Shown here piece after piece: positions 12,101-26,000 of a DNA stretch of 64,000 nucleotides. How positions within the stretch are numbered: position 1 is the stretch's first letter; every line of letters begins with the position of its first letter. The notes beneath the pieces were generated by a model. The model saw only the letters and a list, made by a program, of their open reading frames with translations, did no database searches and was not told the DNA's origin. The position numbers and the translations under genes are program-made. Source of the DNA: Heligmosomoides polygyrus polygyrus (lineage: Eukaryota; Nematoda; Chromadorea; Rhabditida; Heligmosomidae); assembly GCA_947396885.1 (NCBI GenBank), contig OX377204.1, positions 89,600,728 to 89,664,727 of the forward strand, read 5' to 3'.

Positions 12101-15100
12101 GAGTCTAATGATTTCTGGGCGTCCCTGCTACCTTGCAAGATTTATACCGTTTCCACCTCAGTCTGAATAGCTTTCAAGCTAGACAACACTTCCTATATAA
12201 AATGGACCGCTTCCATATCATATGATATCATCATTACTTACTATATAATAATCCGCTAAGCGATGAGTCATAAAATAGTGGAAATTACGGGGCTCAAATT
12301 AAGGCCAGAAAATAGCGGAAAATACCCAAACGCCTTCTACGTGCCTGACGACTCAGTAGACGAGCTGAGCACGTCGGCGACCGTGCATGGCGAGCCATAG
12401 ACGTGCCGAACACGTCTCCAATTTCAGCCCTGGGGGTAATCGAAGTCGCTGAACATGATTATGAAGTCGTTTTCGAAGTTTCGATCGCAATCAGTCGATA
12501 CAGATCAAATTACGGGGCATGAAATTAGCGGAGAATACCCAGACGTCTTTTACGTGCCAGGGTATTCACAAGACGTGCAGAATACGTCGCATGACGTGCC
12601 TGGGGACTCAAGGGACGTGCCAAAGATGTCGTCCGCTAAGGGAGGATCATTGAGGGGGACAGTACAGTAATGGGGAACCGTTTTGCTAAGGGGGACCAGT
12701 AGTGAGGAACCAATATTAGGGGGGGGGGGGGCAAAAGTAATGAGACAAATTGAAATTTTTTAATCTCTTTATAACTCAATTACAACTCAACGATGCTGAG
12801 GAATGTATTTGCCATTAAGGGCAATGACCTTGCTGCCATCGCTCAATCAACTTCCTGATCCCATCCTTACGGAACTGCTTGGGCCTGGTGTTGATCAACT
12901 ACTCGATATGGTTGTCAAGGACTCCTTGGGTCCTTGTGTCCCTTCCGATCAGGAGGTCCTGTAGGCTCATGAAGTAGTGTTATTCGCATGGAGAAATGTC
13001 CGGCGAAAACGGTGGGTGAGGCACGTTAACGTAGCCCAGCTGGGCAAGCTTATCCGTGGTCACTTTTGCCCGACGGGGTGCGGCGTTGTCGAAGAGAGCC
13101 TCTCTTCGACAACGCCGTCTTCTTGACGCGCTGCGACTGAATACGTTGGAGTCGCAGGTCAATCTCTTCTATTTCGTTCACCATGGCCTTGGAGTTCATC
13201 GTAGTGCTCTTGGGAAACAGCTTCCGGTAAACCGATCCATGGGCGCAGATCCAAAAGCTCCAAAGGTGCTTCTCGCCGTGAGCATCTCGCCGAACGAAGG
13301 TCGGTAACAGGTCGCCAGGCCTCACCCAGACTCGCTGCTTGGCAGGGTTAAGGTGGAAGACGTAGTTCTCATCTTGCGTGAATATTGAGCCCAGGCTGCT
13401 CGGGGTTGGGAATTGGGCGAGATTTGCGCGACACAGGTCGACTCGTCAGACCGGGGTTTCGGCATGAGACAGACTGGGGTTTTGGCATGCTTGTGGAAAG
13501 GGCGGAAGTGGTAACTTCAATAAGTAGTATACAATCATACAAATACGTTAAGCACGAAATCAGACTCCAGCCACGAGATATATGGACACGGCATGGGGTG
13601 TCTCATTACTTTTGCCCCCCCCCCCCCCTAATAGATCGCCCCATCATACTAGATACTGTGCGTACTCCTAGGTAGGTAAAAAGCTGTACAAGTACAGCAG
13701 CTAGCTTGATGCGATTGTCCTTAGCTTAGTGATGCTGCAACATCGCGCGAAGCACGCAAATGCGAGGCACGCCGATAGGCGTGACGGAGAACTTGTTAAC
13801 TAATACGTTTCATGAATGCGAAAATAAGTTTTTGATTTCAGTAATTTTGTTTCGGTTTTTCTTTGAGGTTGAATTATAACAAATTTCTTACTTATATGGG
13901 ATTCAAAAGCGTGGATACACTGTTTGCGTCTTCATGAGTTGGTCGTACTTTCAGAACACGGTTTTAGGTTTCTTTAATGTACAGGAAGCAATTTTTTCCC
14001 TGAAGTGTCGAAGGAAGAGATTATGATGCTCTGTTTACCATTCTACTATATTACTCTGTTTACCTACTTAACCCTTTCACGACATTGTCCGATGATGTCG
14101 TCGGACACCATCATAAAAAAAGTTCATGGAAAATTATCAATTGTTTGCTAGTACAGTATTAATCGCTGTTTTCACCAATACTTACGATCAAGGTTGTTCG
14201 TGGGAAGCTTCATTTGTTACTGTTTTTTATATCTAATAAATAATGAAATAAAATAACATAAATAATCAACGCGCAGGAAAATTACGCGCCGTCCCACGCG
14301 GCAGTCACTTGGACATCGCGCATATCGTGAAAGGGTTAATAATGAGTTATACTTTCCTGGAGTTACAGTAGCTCAACTATACCTGTGCAGCGCTTGCAAA
14401 GAACTTGATTCCCATGGTGCAACCCCACATATGTGCAATTTTCCCTTACTACTAGATAAACTTCGTGACACACTAGAGAAGCGTATGGTTTAATCTTTTC
14501 ATGTGGGGCGCTAGAAGTCTCGTGCTTTATGCAAAATAAGCTCGAGAATTGTGCTCTAACTTGAGGAACAATAAATTTATGAGCATTCAAGCGGTTATAG
14601 GCTTTTTAGCCCACTCTGTCAAGTTTAGGCGCAGTCGAGGTGGCGCCGACTGTTGCGTGCACTCTTAGTTGATCCACGAATTGGTTTCCGCGCTGACCAT
14701 GCATTCTATCCCTCTGGGACTGTGAATTTTTACCGGATTTGTTTCGAATTTATAAAACATTGATTTGTCGACCTGTCTGTCTGTCGAACTGTTGTAGGCC
14801 ATAAGTTCAAAGGTTGTTTCATTGGTGTTGGGTCTAAAAGAAGCAGAAGAACTTTTACTTGCCTGCCTCTGCAGATCGTACTGTAGCCCAAGCTATACGG
14901 AAGTGTGCAGAGTAGACATTGGACGCCGACGTCGATTCAGATGATTCGGATCTGTGATTTTTTCAAACCCTGGTTAAATGAATTGTGCTAACAGTAGGAT
15001 TTTTGAAAATCCCAGATCTCAGCGCGATTCAGATAGGAAAGATTTTTGTCAGATCGGATTTTAAGCTATTTCAGATAACTGATTTTGATCAGAAACTTGA

Positions 15101-16984
15101 TGCCCTATCCGTTATGAGATCCAAAGTGAAATGATTATTTTGGATCATTTAAAAATCCTTTCTGTTAAAGCTGCTCGTACTGAATAGGGAGGCAGATGCC
15201 GGAATTTACCTCAGGTTCAGTTCACGCCTGGGTAACTATCCATCCAGTTGAACCGAGTAATTAGAATAGACCCGCCTGGGAAGGGCAAGGCTGGCCTAAC
15301 TATTGGTTGCTATTGCAGATATAAACCGTTTGATAAAGGAAACAGTTGTGTGAATTGCTCGTCAAGTATCAAGTTTTTAGGAGCACGATGGTCTCAGCAC
15401 TATCGGTCGTGATACGGGCTCAGAAAGAACGAGCGCTGTCTTGAAGCACGGCGACTACGGAATTGTAAGAGGTGACGATGTCGGTCATCTTCCTTCGCTG
15501 CCACCAGTGCCTCCAAATCCTCCTGCTCCTCATCCCGGAATGGAGTCTGGGAAGCCGATGCGTGCGGAGCAACCACTGAAGTACTCGGTGGGTTTTTCGG
15601 TGCTGGTCTTCAGATGCTGTTCTGTTTCGATTGGAATATTGCTTCTCTGAGAGCATTACAACATTCTAATGGGCTACGCTTGCAGATCAGTGGCTATCGT
15701 GACATCCAGCGCAGCCACCGCGTGTGCCGCCTGTCGTCAGATGTGCCTCCACGCTTTTCGCCCCTTACGGCTCCAACTCCCGGTATTGGTGTGAGCACGT
15801 ACAAGTCGAGAGAGGGAACCATTGGTGAAAAGGTTTGTCGTAATCCGTGAAGCTTGAAGCTCTTCATAAAGTAAGATCTTAGGCCCACATAGATCCAAGG
15901 TGTCGCGTTTGCAGGTCAGCACCATCAGCCGCTACTCTCGCAACAACACCCAGCACCCGTCGGCGCTTGCCACTTCTACACCCGTCGATTCGCCTCTAGG
16001 CACGGGTCCATCGCAGGGTAGGTGTGCTAGTGTGCTGTGACTCGAAGCCAGTTCCGAGTTTGATCCGCTTCTTTGCAGCTGCAGTGCCGAACCTCGACGA
16101 TTCATTTGTCAGCTCAATTACCACTGCCAGTCATCTTCAAGATGCACATGAGGAGTACAAGAGGCAGATTGCGGTAAGGGACCTTCGTCTCATTGTCGCT
16201 TGCGGCCATTTTGAGTGCATAATTAACTCAAGAGCCGTCTCTAGTACGCTACCAATAATGGAGGGAGGTCGTGCTGCTGCAATCTTAGTTGGTGGTGGCC
16301 ACTCTTAAACGATTTCTTAAGAACTAAATGTGTTCAGTATTGAAATATATTGATCTTACTCATTGCTTAGAAAATAACTGCACTGACGAAATCAAAATAA
16401 ATAACACTGAAAACATGAGAATACTTGCGAACTAGGTGGAGACGTTTGCAAATCATTACGAAGTGGATGGTCTTGGCTGTGTCGAAAATGTTGATTGATG
16501 GTGTCTTGGTGTATTTTTCTTTTATTTTTATAATGTTATCTGTTTTAACTGCTTGAAGATGATCCGTCCTCGATACAGATCTAGTGAGGGAGTCCTCCCC
16601 TACTAGACATGCAGCGAGAATAGCTCTTTTTATGTTCCCCCTCTCGACTAGGAACTCAGAAAATGAGTCTATCTGGTCAACCAAGTTGGCGCAGTTAACG
16701 TATTTCCAGATGTTGTTGTTCCATTTATTTTGTTTATTCGTTATATCGGAAAATCGTTTAAGAGCGGGCACCACCTACTAGCACTGTCGTGCTTTATGTT
16801 CAGGTATAAGGGCGCTTGAGGTAGCGTCTTTCATTTTTTCATTCTATGATAAGAACGAAGGTAAATGCTCGCCTTCAACGCTGGGATGTAGAACAAATTT
16901 TTCTTCTTTATCTGACACTGGCGTTTTAACAGCTGAATGTGTTGCTTTTTTACGATCGCTTTTGGCATGTTGCTATTCAACTAT

Positions 16985-17023
<39 letters not shown>

Positions 17024-20000
17024 TTTCAACACGAGTGTTGCCACCGTGTGTTAGCACAATGCAGGACCATTGCAACACAAAACGCACCAGTGTAAAAAAT
17101 CATTCAAAGGTTATAAAATGCTAAAATGCAAAATTCTAAAACGAGTCAAACAGGAACCGAAAAAAGGAGAAGAGAGAACTAGACATGAAGTAGAACAATA
17201 GAGAGAACCAAACACAAAAGAAACTGTCACTTCCTTCCCAGATCCGAAGTAGAACTAGCCAGGACAGCGCTGGAATATCTCTTTGCCGTAGCTGGTTTCA
17301 TGCTAAGAAGACCCTTGGCCACCAACCGATTGAAGGTGGGTAGGACTCTGTTGGTGAAGAACCGAGACCTGGTACATGTCCTAGCAAATGAACGTCTAAG
17401 TTTGGTAGAGCCACCACGAGTGACCGAGGAATTAGTTACAACAAAAAAGTCATTGGGATTCAACTGCACTAAACCGCACATGATCTTATATGCCATCACG
17501 ACGTCGTGAATGCCTCTCCTACTCTCAAGGCTAATAAGATTAAACAACTTGCAACGTTCTGCCCCTCCAGGCATAGATCTATAGTCCATATTGAGGCAAC
17601 GGATTGCCAACTTTCTTGTAAAGTTATTTTGAACGCTTTCCAATAAGAGGGTATCCTTCTTGGACAGGGAGTTAAACACCGTAGTACCGGACTCCACAAC
17701 AGGACGGACGTATGTTTTATACGCCCTTATTAAGGTGTGGACATCATTACTCCTTAGTGCTTTGAAAAGATTATATATCCGAGCGTTAGCTTTACCAACG
17801 ATGTTTTTGCAATGAGAGGAGAAGGACAAGTTATCAGAAATGATGAATCCCAGGTCACGAACATTCTTAACTACTTTAAGTCCGACCTCACCAATTTTAT
17901 AATTAGGACTAAAACGGGAGTTACCTATGCTTAAAACGTTGGACTTATTAGGGGCTAGAGGGAGACCATGCACAATCGACCAGTTGTTAACGAGATCAAT
18001 AGCTGCTTGCAGTACCTCGCGATCCTCCTGCTTCTCAATAACTCTATAAATCTTCAAATCATCAGCATACATTTGAACAGAGACTCCATTGGACAAAAGC
18101 TCGAAAGGGAGATCCTGTGTATAGATGAGAAACAGCAGAGGGGATAGCACCCCTCCTTGGGGGACACCACTGGGAGCAGGGTATACCTTAGACAGAGTCT
18201 GCCCCAACCGCACTTGGTACGTGCGATTGCACAAAAAATCTTGAATCCATAAGATTATCCTATGATGAATACCAATTTGTTTCAGCTTGCCTATAAGACC
18301 AGCGTGAGGAACTTTATCGAAGGCTTTAGCAAAATCAAAATATACAGCATGAACTTGCGCCTTAGCATCGACAGCTCTGGTCCAATCATTAAGCGCAGAA
18401 AGCAGTGCCGTTTCAGTGGACTTGCCTCTGGAGAAACCGTGTTGACAGTCAGAAATTATTCTATGTTTGTCTAGGTGCTGCAGAAGGCGCTTCTTAAGAA
18501 TTTTCTCGAATACCCTACAGAAAATAGACGTGATACTAACCGGTCGATAATTTTGAGGGGAGCTGTAGGGAGGCTTTTTGGGAATACAAGTTATGAACGA
18601 ATGCTTCCAACGCCTAGGAACATGTCCCTCCATGTAGGAAAGGTTAAATAAATATTCGAGGGGGTAAGCAATATATGCCAGAATTCTCTTGATAAAGACC
18701 AAAGGAATACCGTCAGAGGTCATACTGTGAGACCCTTCCCATCTGGACAGAGTTTCAACTATTTCGTCCTTGTGAAACCAGACTCCATTTTCCATGCACG
18801 GAAACAAAGAAGCATAGGGGTCAGAGAAGTTGGAAATTTGATGATAATTGTGCGAAAACGCAGCCTGAAATGACTCAGCTAATAACTCGGCCTTGTCCTC
18901 ATCCTTGTGCACCGCTACACCATCAGCAGTTACAAGGCTAGGTATGTGAGGATGATCCTTAATCCTTGCGTTGATATATTTATAGAACTTGGCCACTCGA
19001 TTAGAGGCAAGTATTTTCTTTTCAGCATGTGAGTTGAATTTCCTAAGAGCCTTATGTAGCCTAAAGCTGCAGCTTTTATACAACGACCATGCCAGAGGCG
19101 AGTCATGAGTAGCTGCTGCACTCCATGCTAAATCACGCTTAGAAATCAGCCTGGCAAGATAGCCTGGCAACCGAGGACTAGAATTGAGAAGTTTACGTAC
19201 AGGGACAAAAGAGTCAATAACGTGATGGAGGATGCTAATAAATGTTTCATACGCCTCATCAACATTTTTGGCTATCCTGAAGATGCCTAACCAATCAATA
19301 TCCGATAGGTGGTCACATATTTTTTGGAAATTGGCAGCCTTAAAATCACGAACCAATCTAGGCCTGGACGGAATATTCCTAACATCAAGGGTGAATCGAA
19401 TCCCGTTATGATCGCTATTACCGACCGGAGGCGCAATCTTAACATCTTTCACAAGAGAGCGTTCATTACTTAGGATAAGATCTAAACATGAATTACCTCT
19501 GGTTGACTTATCAACATGTTGCTTAAAGGAATGGCAGTTAAAAACGTCGACGAAGCAGGAGGATGCGTGAGAGACTGTAGAGTGATTTTGCTTGGACCAA
19601 TCAATATCCGGAAGATTGAAATCACCTAGCACTATGCAAGCGTGTGAACAAGAACCAAAATCACTTATAACCTTGCTAAGCTGAAGCGAGCTAGAAAAAC
19701 TGCAGTTAGGTGCACGGTAAACTAGAACAAACCTAATAGTCCTACCGGAAAGGGTAATATCGGAAACAATTACTTCATACGCATTTGGAGAGGACTCATG
19801 AAAAACGCTGACCATGGAAAAAGAGGACCTGGCAAGAAGTAATACTCCACCTCCTTTCTTATGTGACCTATCACATCTTAAAGCCTTATAATGAGAATGA
19901 ACAGCCCCTAGAAGAGGCGCAAGCTCATTAACAGATTTGAGCCAGGACTCAGTTATGAAAACCAGGTCGTAGCTGCCATGCAACAGAGCCGCCTCCACTG

Positions 20001-23000
20001 CCTCTCTGTTCGCCACCAAGGATCTAATATTGATTAGAAAACAGCTAACATCAGTGATGATACTCCGGAGACCGTTGTCTAGTTTACCGGTTGGGAGGAG
20101 GCGACGCAAACATTATCAACCGAATTGATATGTTCAGCATTATTAAGGCTAACAGACTGACTTACACTGACATTACCAGAGACCTGACTAACAACACGAT
20201 TGAAATTCTTAGCCGAACTACTATTAGACAAACGCTCCGCTCGCCTCCGGTCCCTTTCCTCCTTAGTGAGGGAGGGGCGGATGTAAACCCCTCGGTGAGG
20301 AAAGTATCGGAGACGAGGCGCGCGTTTAATACATTCCTTCTGAAACCACGACGAGGGTAATACAACTTTAAGTAAACGATTCCTATTAGGAATAGTGCGA
20401 CCCATCCTATACGCAGTGACAGGACAGCACTCCAAACCAAGGTAATCAAATATTCTGTTAACACAGTGATAATCGTTCTGAGCTCTCTCAACAGGACTAT
20501 CTGATAGAGATTCAGGCACACCGATGATGACAATCGATCGATTGATCTCAACATCACTAACCGGAGATACTACATTTTGAGATTGGAAGGGAGAACTGGT
20601 AGGATGAGATACAGACTGAGATTGATTACTGGATAAATACGAGTCAAGTCGTTGCATTAGCGCCAAGTTTTCCTCTCTAAGTCTCTTATTCTCTTCCATT
20701 AATTCGACACATCTTCTATTTAGCTCGGCCATATCACGTTTGCAAACAGTTAATGCATCCATGACCAGCGCTTGAAAACGTTCCATCGGCAGTGGCATGC
20801 GACGAGGTGAAGTTGAAGATGTACGGCCACGTTTTACTGGAAGTGAAGCGGAACGAAGAGGAGAAACATCGGAGGGCACAGTCGAGATCATGATTTACCG
20901 ACAATCAATAACGCGGGCAGTAAGGTGCACCACACGAGATCGATTGCCAGTAAGTCGAAAATCCGAAGCAATTTACCTGACGAGGTGGTGTAACAGACCA
21001 ACACAATAGAAGTCCCCACCACTAGGACTAGCGCTGAACCAGACGGACGACGAATGAGGGAAGCAGCCGATATGTCGGAAATACACAGCCTTCGAAACTG
21101 CGAATCGAGTAGCACTTCGGGAGGAATACTAGAGAGCAGCACGTAGACCGTAGTAGTAGTCGTATAAGTGAATAATAGTCGGTAGTTGATGTAAAATTAG
21201 ACGGCACCGTAGAATGATGACAACAGTGGTTTGCGGTGCGCTCTGTCGATACCGACCGCTCGCTGTCGATGACAACGTGCGAATGAAACTGCTAATGTTT
21301 TGAATGAAACTGCTAATGTTTTGTTTTACTACCTTTTTATCGGTCCTCGTCGCGAATATGGATTGCATTGGAAAGTAGGAACCTACTAGCCAATCAAATT
21401 ACACCGAATGGGCATGCCATTCAGAAAGGGTGTGTACAATTGGTACCATGATTGGCTGGCGTGTGTTAGGTCGGCGCTCTGATTTGTTATGATTTACTGG
21501 CGCGCCCTCATCTTCCAACGCTACCCACATTCGCGACATGGACCGAATTGTCGTTTTGTTGCATCATTGGTGAGCCTATTACCCATTCAGCTCCTATTGT
21601 TCGTTTTTTAAGAAACTGAACCATCAAATTCGTGTCCAAGAAGAGCAGATCGAGATGACGTTGAAGGTCTTGGCGCTGGCTCGTAAGAAGCAAAAATCAA
21701 TGCAAGAGGTGAGTGGAACGTTTCGGCGCCCTTACAAGGTTTTAATTTTAAAAGTGTTGTGCTTGCCCTGGGTAACATTACGATGTTCACAACTTAGGGA
21801 TGGGGACTCGTCAGATCAATAGGTAGAAGATGAACAAGACTAAACGCTACATGAGTTCCTTCCATCTTAATTTCACTTGCTTTTCGATGACGATGTGATT
21901 AAAACGTGTCATGGTGTGGAGTTTGCTACTCTGTCACGTTTGATGGGCACGTCGTAGCGCAGTCGGTGAGGTGTACCAGGACTTCCATCCCTCTGGGGTG
22001 TGAATTGGTGCCAGATTCCTGGCAAAGAAAAAACGTTGGCTTGTCCATCGGCTGGCCACCGCAAGTCATTGTATAGGATAAATATGCATTCAAATCTCCT
22101 TCGAGATAAGGATAAAGGATAAAGGGCGGCGTTACTCAACTCAACTCAACTCCCTTTTGAGATGTGCTACGCATTCTCTAATACTGTCGTGGAGGTGGAG
22201 GATGTCGTGGAGGCGACTTGGATGCGTATATGGCCGTACAATGACCTGCGGTGGCCAGCCGATGGACAAGTCAGCGCTGTATCCTTCCCAGACAAGTCTG
22301 GTAGCAATTCACTGACCCCGGATGGATGGGAGGCCTAGCCCTGGCGGGAAATCCAATCCAAGAAGCTGTTATCGGGTGCACGCGACAGCCGGCACCTCCG
22401 ACTGCGCTACACGTGCTCTTTAAGACTTATACAGTGATGATCAAGAAGTTGTTGTTGTGATGTGTGATACAATAGTGAGATGTCTGGCAAAATTTGGCCC
22501 AAGTGAGTGAACAGGAAAAGGGAGGAAATGACAAAAAAGTGGATGAATACTAGACCACTGAGGCAGTAGTTTATGGTGAACTCGAGAATGTGCCTGGTCT
22601 AACCAGGAAACTGTCTCAACGGTAGGTCGAAACGGACGGAAGTTGGGCCGTTGGCGGCGTTATTCCTCGGTCTGAACGCGTAGAGTGCTCTCAAATTGGC
22701 TGGAAACAGCGATGACGAGCGAGCGATGGTGACGCAGTGCGTAGAGGAGCGGCGTAATCACCATAACCACTGTACCCAGCCAACTTGAGCTCGCCCTGCT
22801 TGTGCGGGCAGAGGGTTAACGCCGCCAATGGCCCGTCTCTCGTCGTCCCTAAGGCCCGGGGCATACTTCCATCACCGCGATGCCATCGCGGCGCTCAGTT
22901 CATGGCCATTCCGCCGCGCGCGGCCGAAAGGAAACTTAACCCATCTGTTTTGATTGTTGTGGTTGTCTTACTACCTGTTCACGCATACGTTGTATGCGTC

Positions 23001-26000
23001 CATAAATAAATAAATAAACTTCGCCTCGGCCGCCGCAACGGAGGCAGTCAGAATGCGCGACGGCTTCCCGCGCTCATCGCGGCCATGGCATACTTTTTCG
23101 CGCTGCACGCTGTGTTTAGCGTTGGTCCTGTGTGGATCGCGTTGCGCTCCCTTAAAGAGCGATGAGCGATGTCATGAGCACTAAGGCCTTTGTCATACCA
23201 TCGCTCACCTGCAGTCCGCGTAACACTATCGTCGACAAGTGCCGCCGAAGTATAATATAGGCCTAACTCTGCGCATACTTGGATAGGGGTCGAGATATTT
23301 GCATTTTGCTGTTTCTCGGATAGAGGCGATTCTGCCCATATACAACACTTGGGCCGTTCCGACATACCGTTGAGATAGTTTCCTGGTAAGGAGTATCACG
23401 GCTATATAGATTATCATCATTTGAATAAAGAAGTGGGGTAGACAGGTCAAGGTGGATAGGATGGGTTTCTAGATATCACATTGGTGTTTACCTCAAATAA
23501 ATATTAACGGCACGTCGCGAACTGGTATACCATTTCTCTTTGTCGCCTAAGTGAATGCAGTCGTTTAGCTGTCAGCTCAGCGTACTCTGCTGCTGGCTCG
23601 TGAGCGTCTTGAGCTGTTGCGGTGCGAGGTGAACCGAATCTCTGCGTTGGCGGCTGTTCGTAATCCACCTCCGCCGGTCAGCCGAGAGCTGCGTGGTACC
23701 ATGACGATCTCGAACATAACTGTGCACCTCAATCGCAGTTTCTGTCAGCGCCAGTACGATCCTGGTACGTTAGGTTGCAACCTAGATGTAGATTATGTGG
23801 TTATCTGGCTCTGTGTCACCGTTCTACTTCAGACACATCGTATGCTCTTCTCATTCTCCTGAAGTGTGGAGCAGAAGTCGAAGCGACAGGCCCGATCTCA
23901 CTGCTTGCTCACCAGCCTGTTCGCATCCGTCAGCTGACGTTCTCCGAGCATGTCCAGTTTGCGAACCTACCAGTGGATTTTAATGTGGTTGTCGAAGTGT
24001 ATGCCATGGTTAGTGCTCTGAGATCTCTTTGGTATGATTTAGCTTCGAGTGTAGTTTTGAGGTTCAGAAGTTGCCAAGCGGAAAACAGATGGACCAGTCT
24101 TGTGCTACCAACATTGCCAACAAGTGCCGTAATCTGCTGAGTCCTGCCTGTGAGTTCTCCTTGATTGCTTTCACGTCTATAGGTTCGTTGACGACTTGGT
24201 CATCTGTGTACCTTACAATTGCTCTATTGAGGTTGTACCCATCTATAGATTGTAGATCCTTAAATAATATGGCTATTTACTCGAAAATGTTGCTCATGGA
24301 CCCACATGTCTTTCCTGCAACGCACTGACTCACCTCCTACTCTGGACGATTCGAACTTAGTTGATTTGTGCGGAATGCGTGACGGATCGCTCCGTTGCTG
24401 ACGAGGTATGAACGGGTCCCAAGCGACATGTTCGAGTGACTGCAGCTACTCTAACCAAGGAATGCCTTCAGCTTCCCATGGAGCTTCGGACAAATACCTA
24501 TGTCTTGTAAAAGGGCTTGAATCGCTGATTGCAATTATACAGACCAAATTTATTAAATGGATCTCCTGAGAGAGTACTGGCCAGTGAAAGTTCGCGTTGT
24601 CAACTGCACTGATGAAGCGTTGGGCGGAGCGTTGGGTGGCCTCGTTCCGAAGTTCCATGGGAAAGCAGCTTAAGGCCTATGTTATACTCCCGCGGAAGCT
24701 TCCGCGGATGGGCGGAAATCGCGTCGGGACCCAGCACCGGGCCACTCGTCGCGGCCCGCCACGCCCGCCTCCGCCGTGCACCATTGGTCCGCGGACGTTC
24801 CGCGGATGCTCCCACGGGAGTATAACAGATGCCTAAGGAATTCCCTGGTTAGTGAGCTCCCGAGGTTGTAGTGACCGAACTGAAGAGCACTTGTTGGTTG
24901 TATCTTTACTTGTAGAGCCATATATGGCCACTTAATATCAAATATGTGGAATTTAGAGTCTGGGCGTTAGATTAGTCAATAGCGAGTTGATAACAGTATC
25001 AATCCGTGGACTTCTACATTGACCTCAAATTTGGGTAACTGAGCTTTATGTGCATATAAACTACACATACTAATGAATTGATAGGGTACTACACAAAAAG
25101 GAAAATAATGAAAGCGATAAACTATGGACGCTACTTAATTTCCTGATCCTATCGCCTGAAGAGGTTTTTATATTCCCGTCGTGGTGCAACCGTTAATTTT
25201 GAAGCATGACGCGATTGCTGCGCCTCCGGAAGCCGACCACCCGCTGGTCATCGCTCCGAGCCGCACTCATTCATTCTGCGGCGCCATTTGTGCCCTACAC
25301 AATCCCAAAATTCCGTTAAATTATGGCGTATTACGGCAGCGAAGTATAAATGCTATGCTATGCGACGCGAAAAATCGATATGTATGCCGATCATGGTGTG
25401 ACAAATGTGTGACAAAATATTGCTGTAAGATTAATGTGACAAAATAACGCTGTAGGATGACAGAACTCCATTTTACACAGTGCGCAAAAATTATTATACT
25501 ACTAGAATGGTCACAAAATTCGTATCTTTATAGCTAAAGGAATTTTTCATGCTTTCTTTAAAGTGGAGAGAGATGTAAATTGTTGGAGGGTTAAACGGAT
25601 AATGTACGCATTTATGAATAGGAATTCTTTCATATGGACTTATCTGTTCGTTATTGCTTATTTGTTTGTTTGGTGGTGCAACATACGCTGGTCGCGCAGA
25701 AAAGTAAGCATTTCTTACGGCTGTTTCTACTGGAATCGTAGATCTGTACTCAACGCCTCGTAAACAGTGTTTTCACTGATCAAAAAACATGGCGACATGC
25801 TAGATAAACGGATTGCGCAAACTGATCGTTTCTCTTTTTTGCGCTGATGCTGTGAAGACACAGGAAGGGTATGAGTCTTATCGTTCAAACAGTCTTATAT
25901 ACTTTTTGAAAAAAACATGTCAGGCGTAAGGCGCCGTTTATACTTCCAACGCCGAGCGACGCGACGGCATGTAAAGTGGCCAAATTGATCGATCGCGTCA

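Larger units (their letters stand above)
16981..21330 (-). mobile_element. CR1-like non-LTR retrotransposon (LINE), both ORFs open
   Basis: The minus-strand element has ORF1 (20891-20079), ORF2 (20109-17227) and a short 3' UTR ending in an (AAAT)n run (read as ATTT repeats at 16981-17026 on +), typical of LINEs that end in microsatellite tails. It sits antisense in the anillin intron between exons 14 and 15. The 5' boundary is estimated; a 21-bp direct duplication (GAATGAAACTGCTAATGTTT unit, twice) lies at about 21282-21323. No target-site duplication was identified. Uninterrupted ORFs suggest recent insertion. Confidence 0.85.

Noticed and set aside
16981..17026. Stand-alone microsatellite
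   Set aside because: Better explained as the 3' tail of the adjacent minus-strand LINE.
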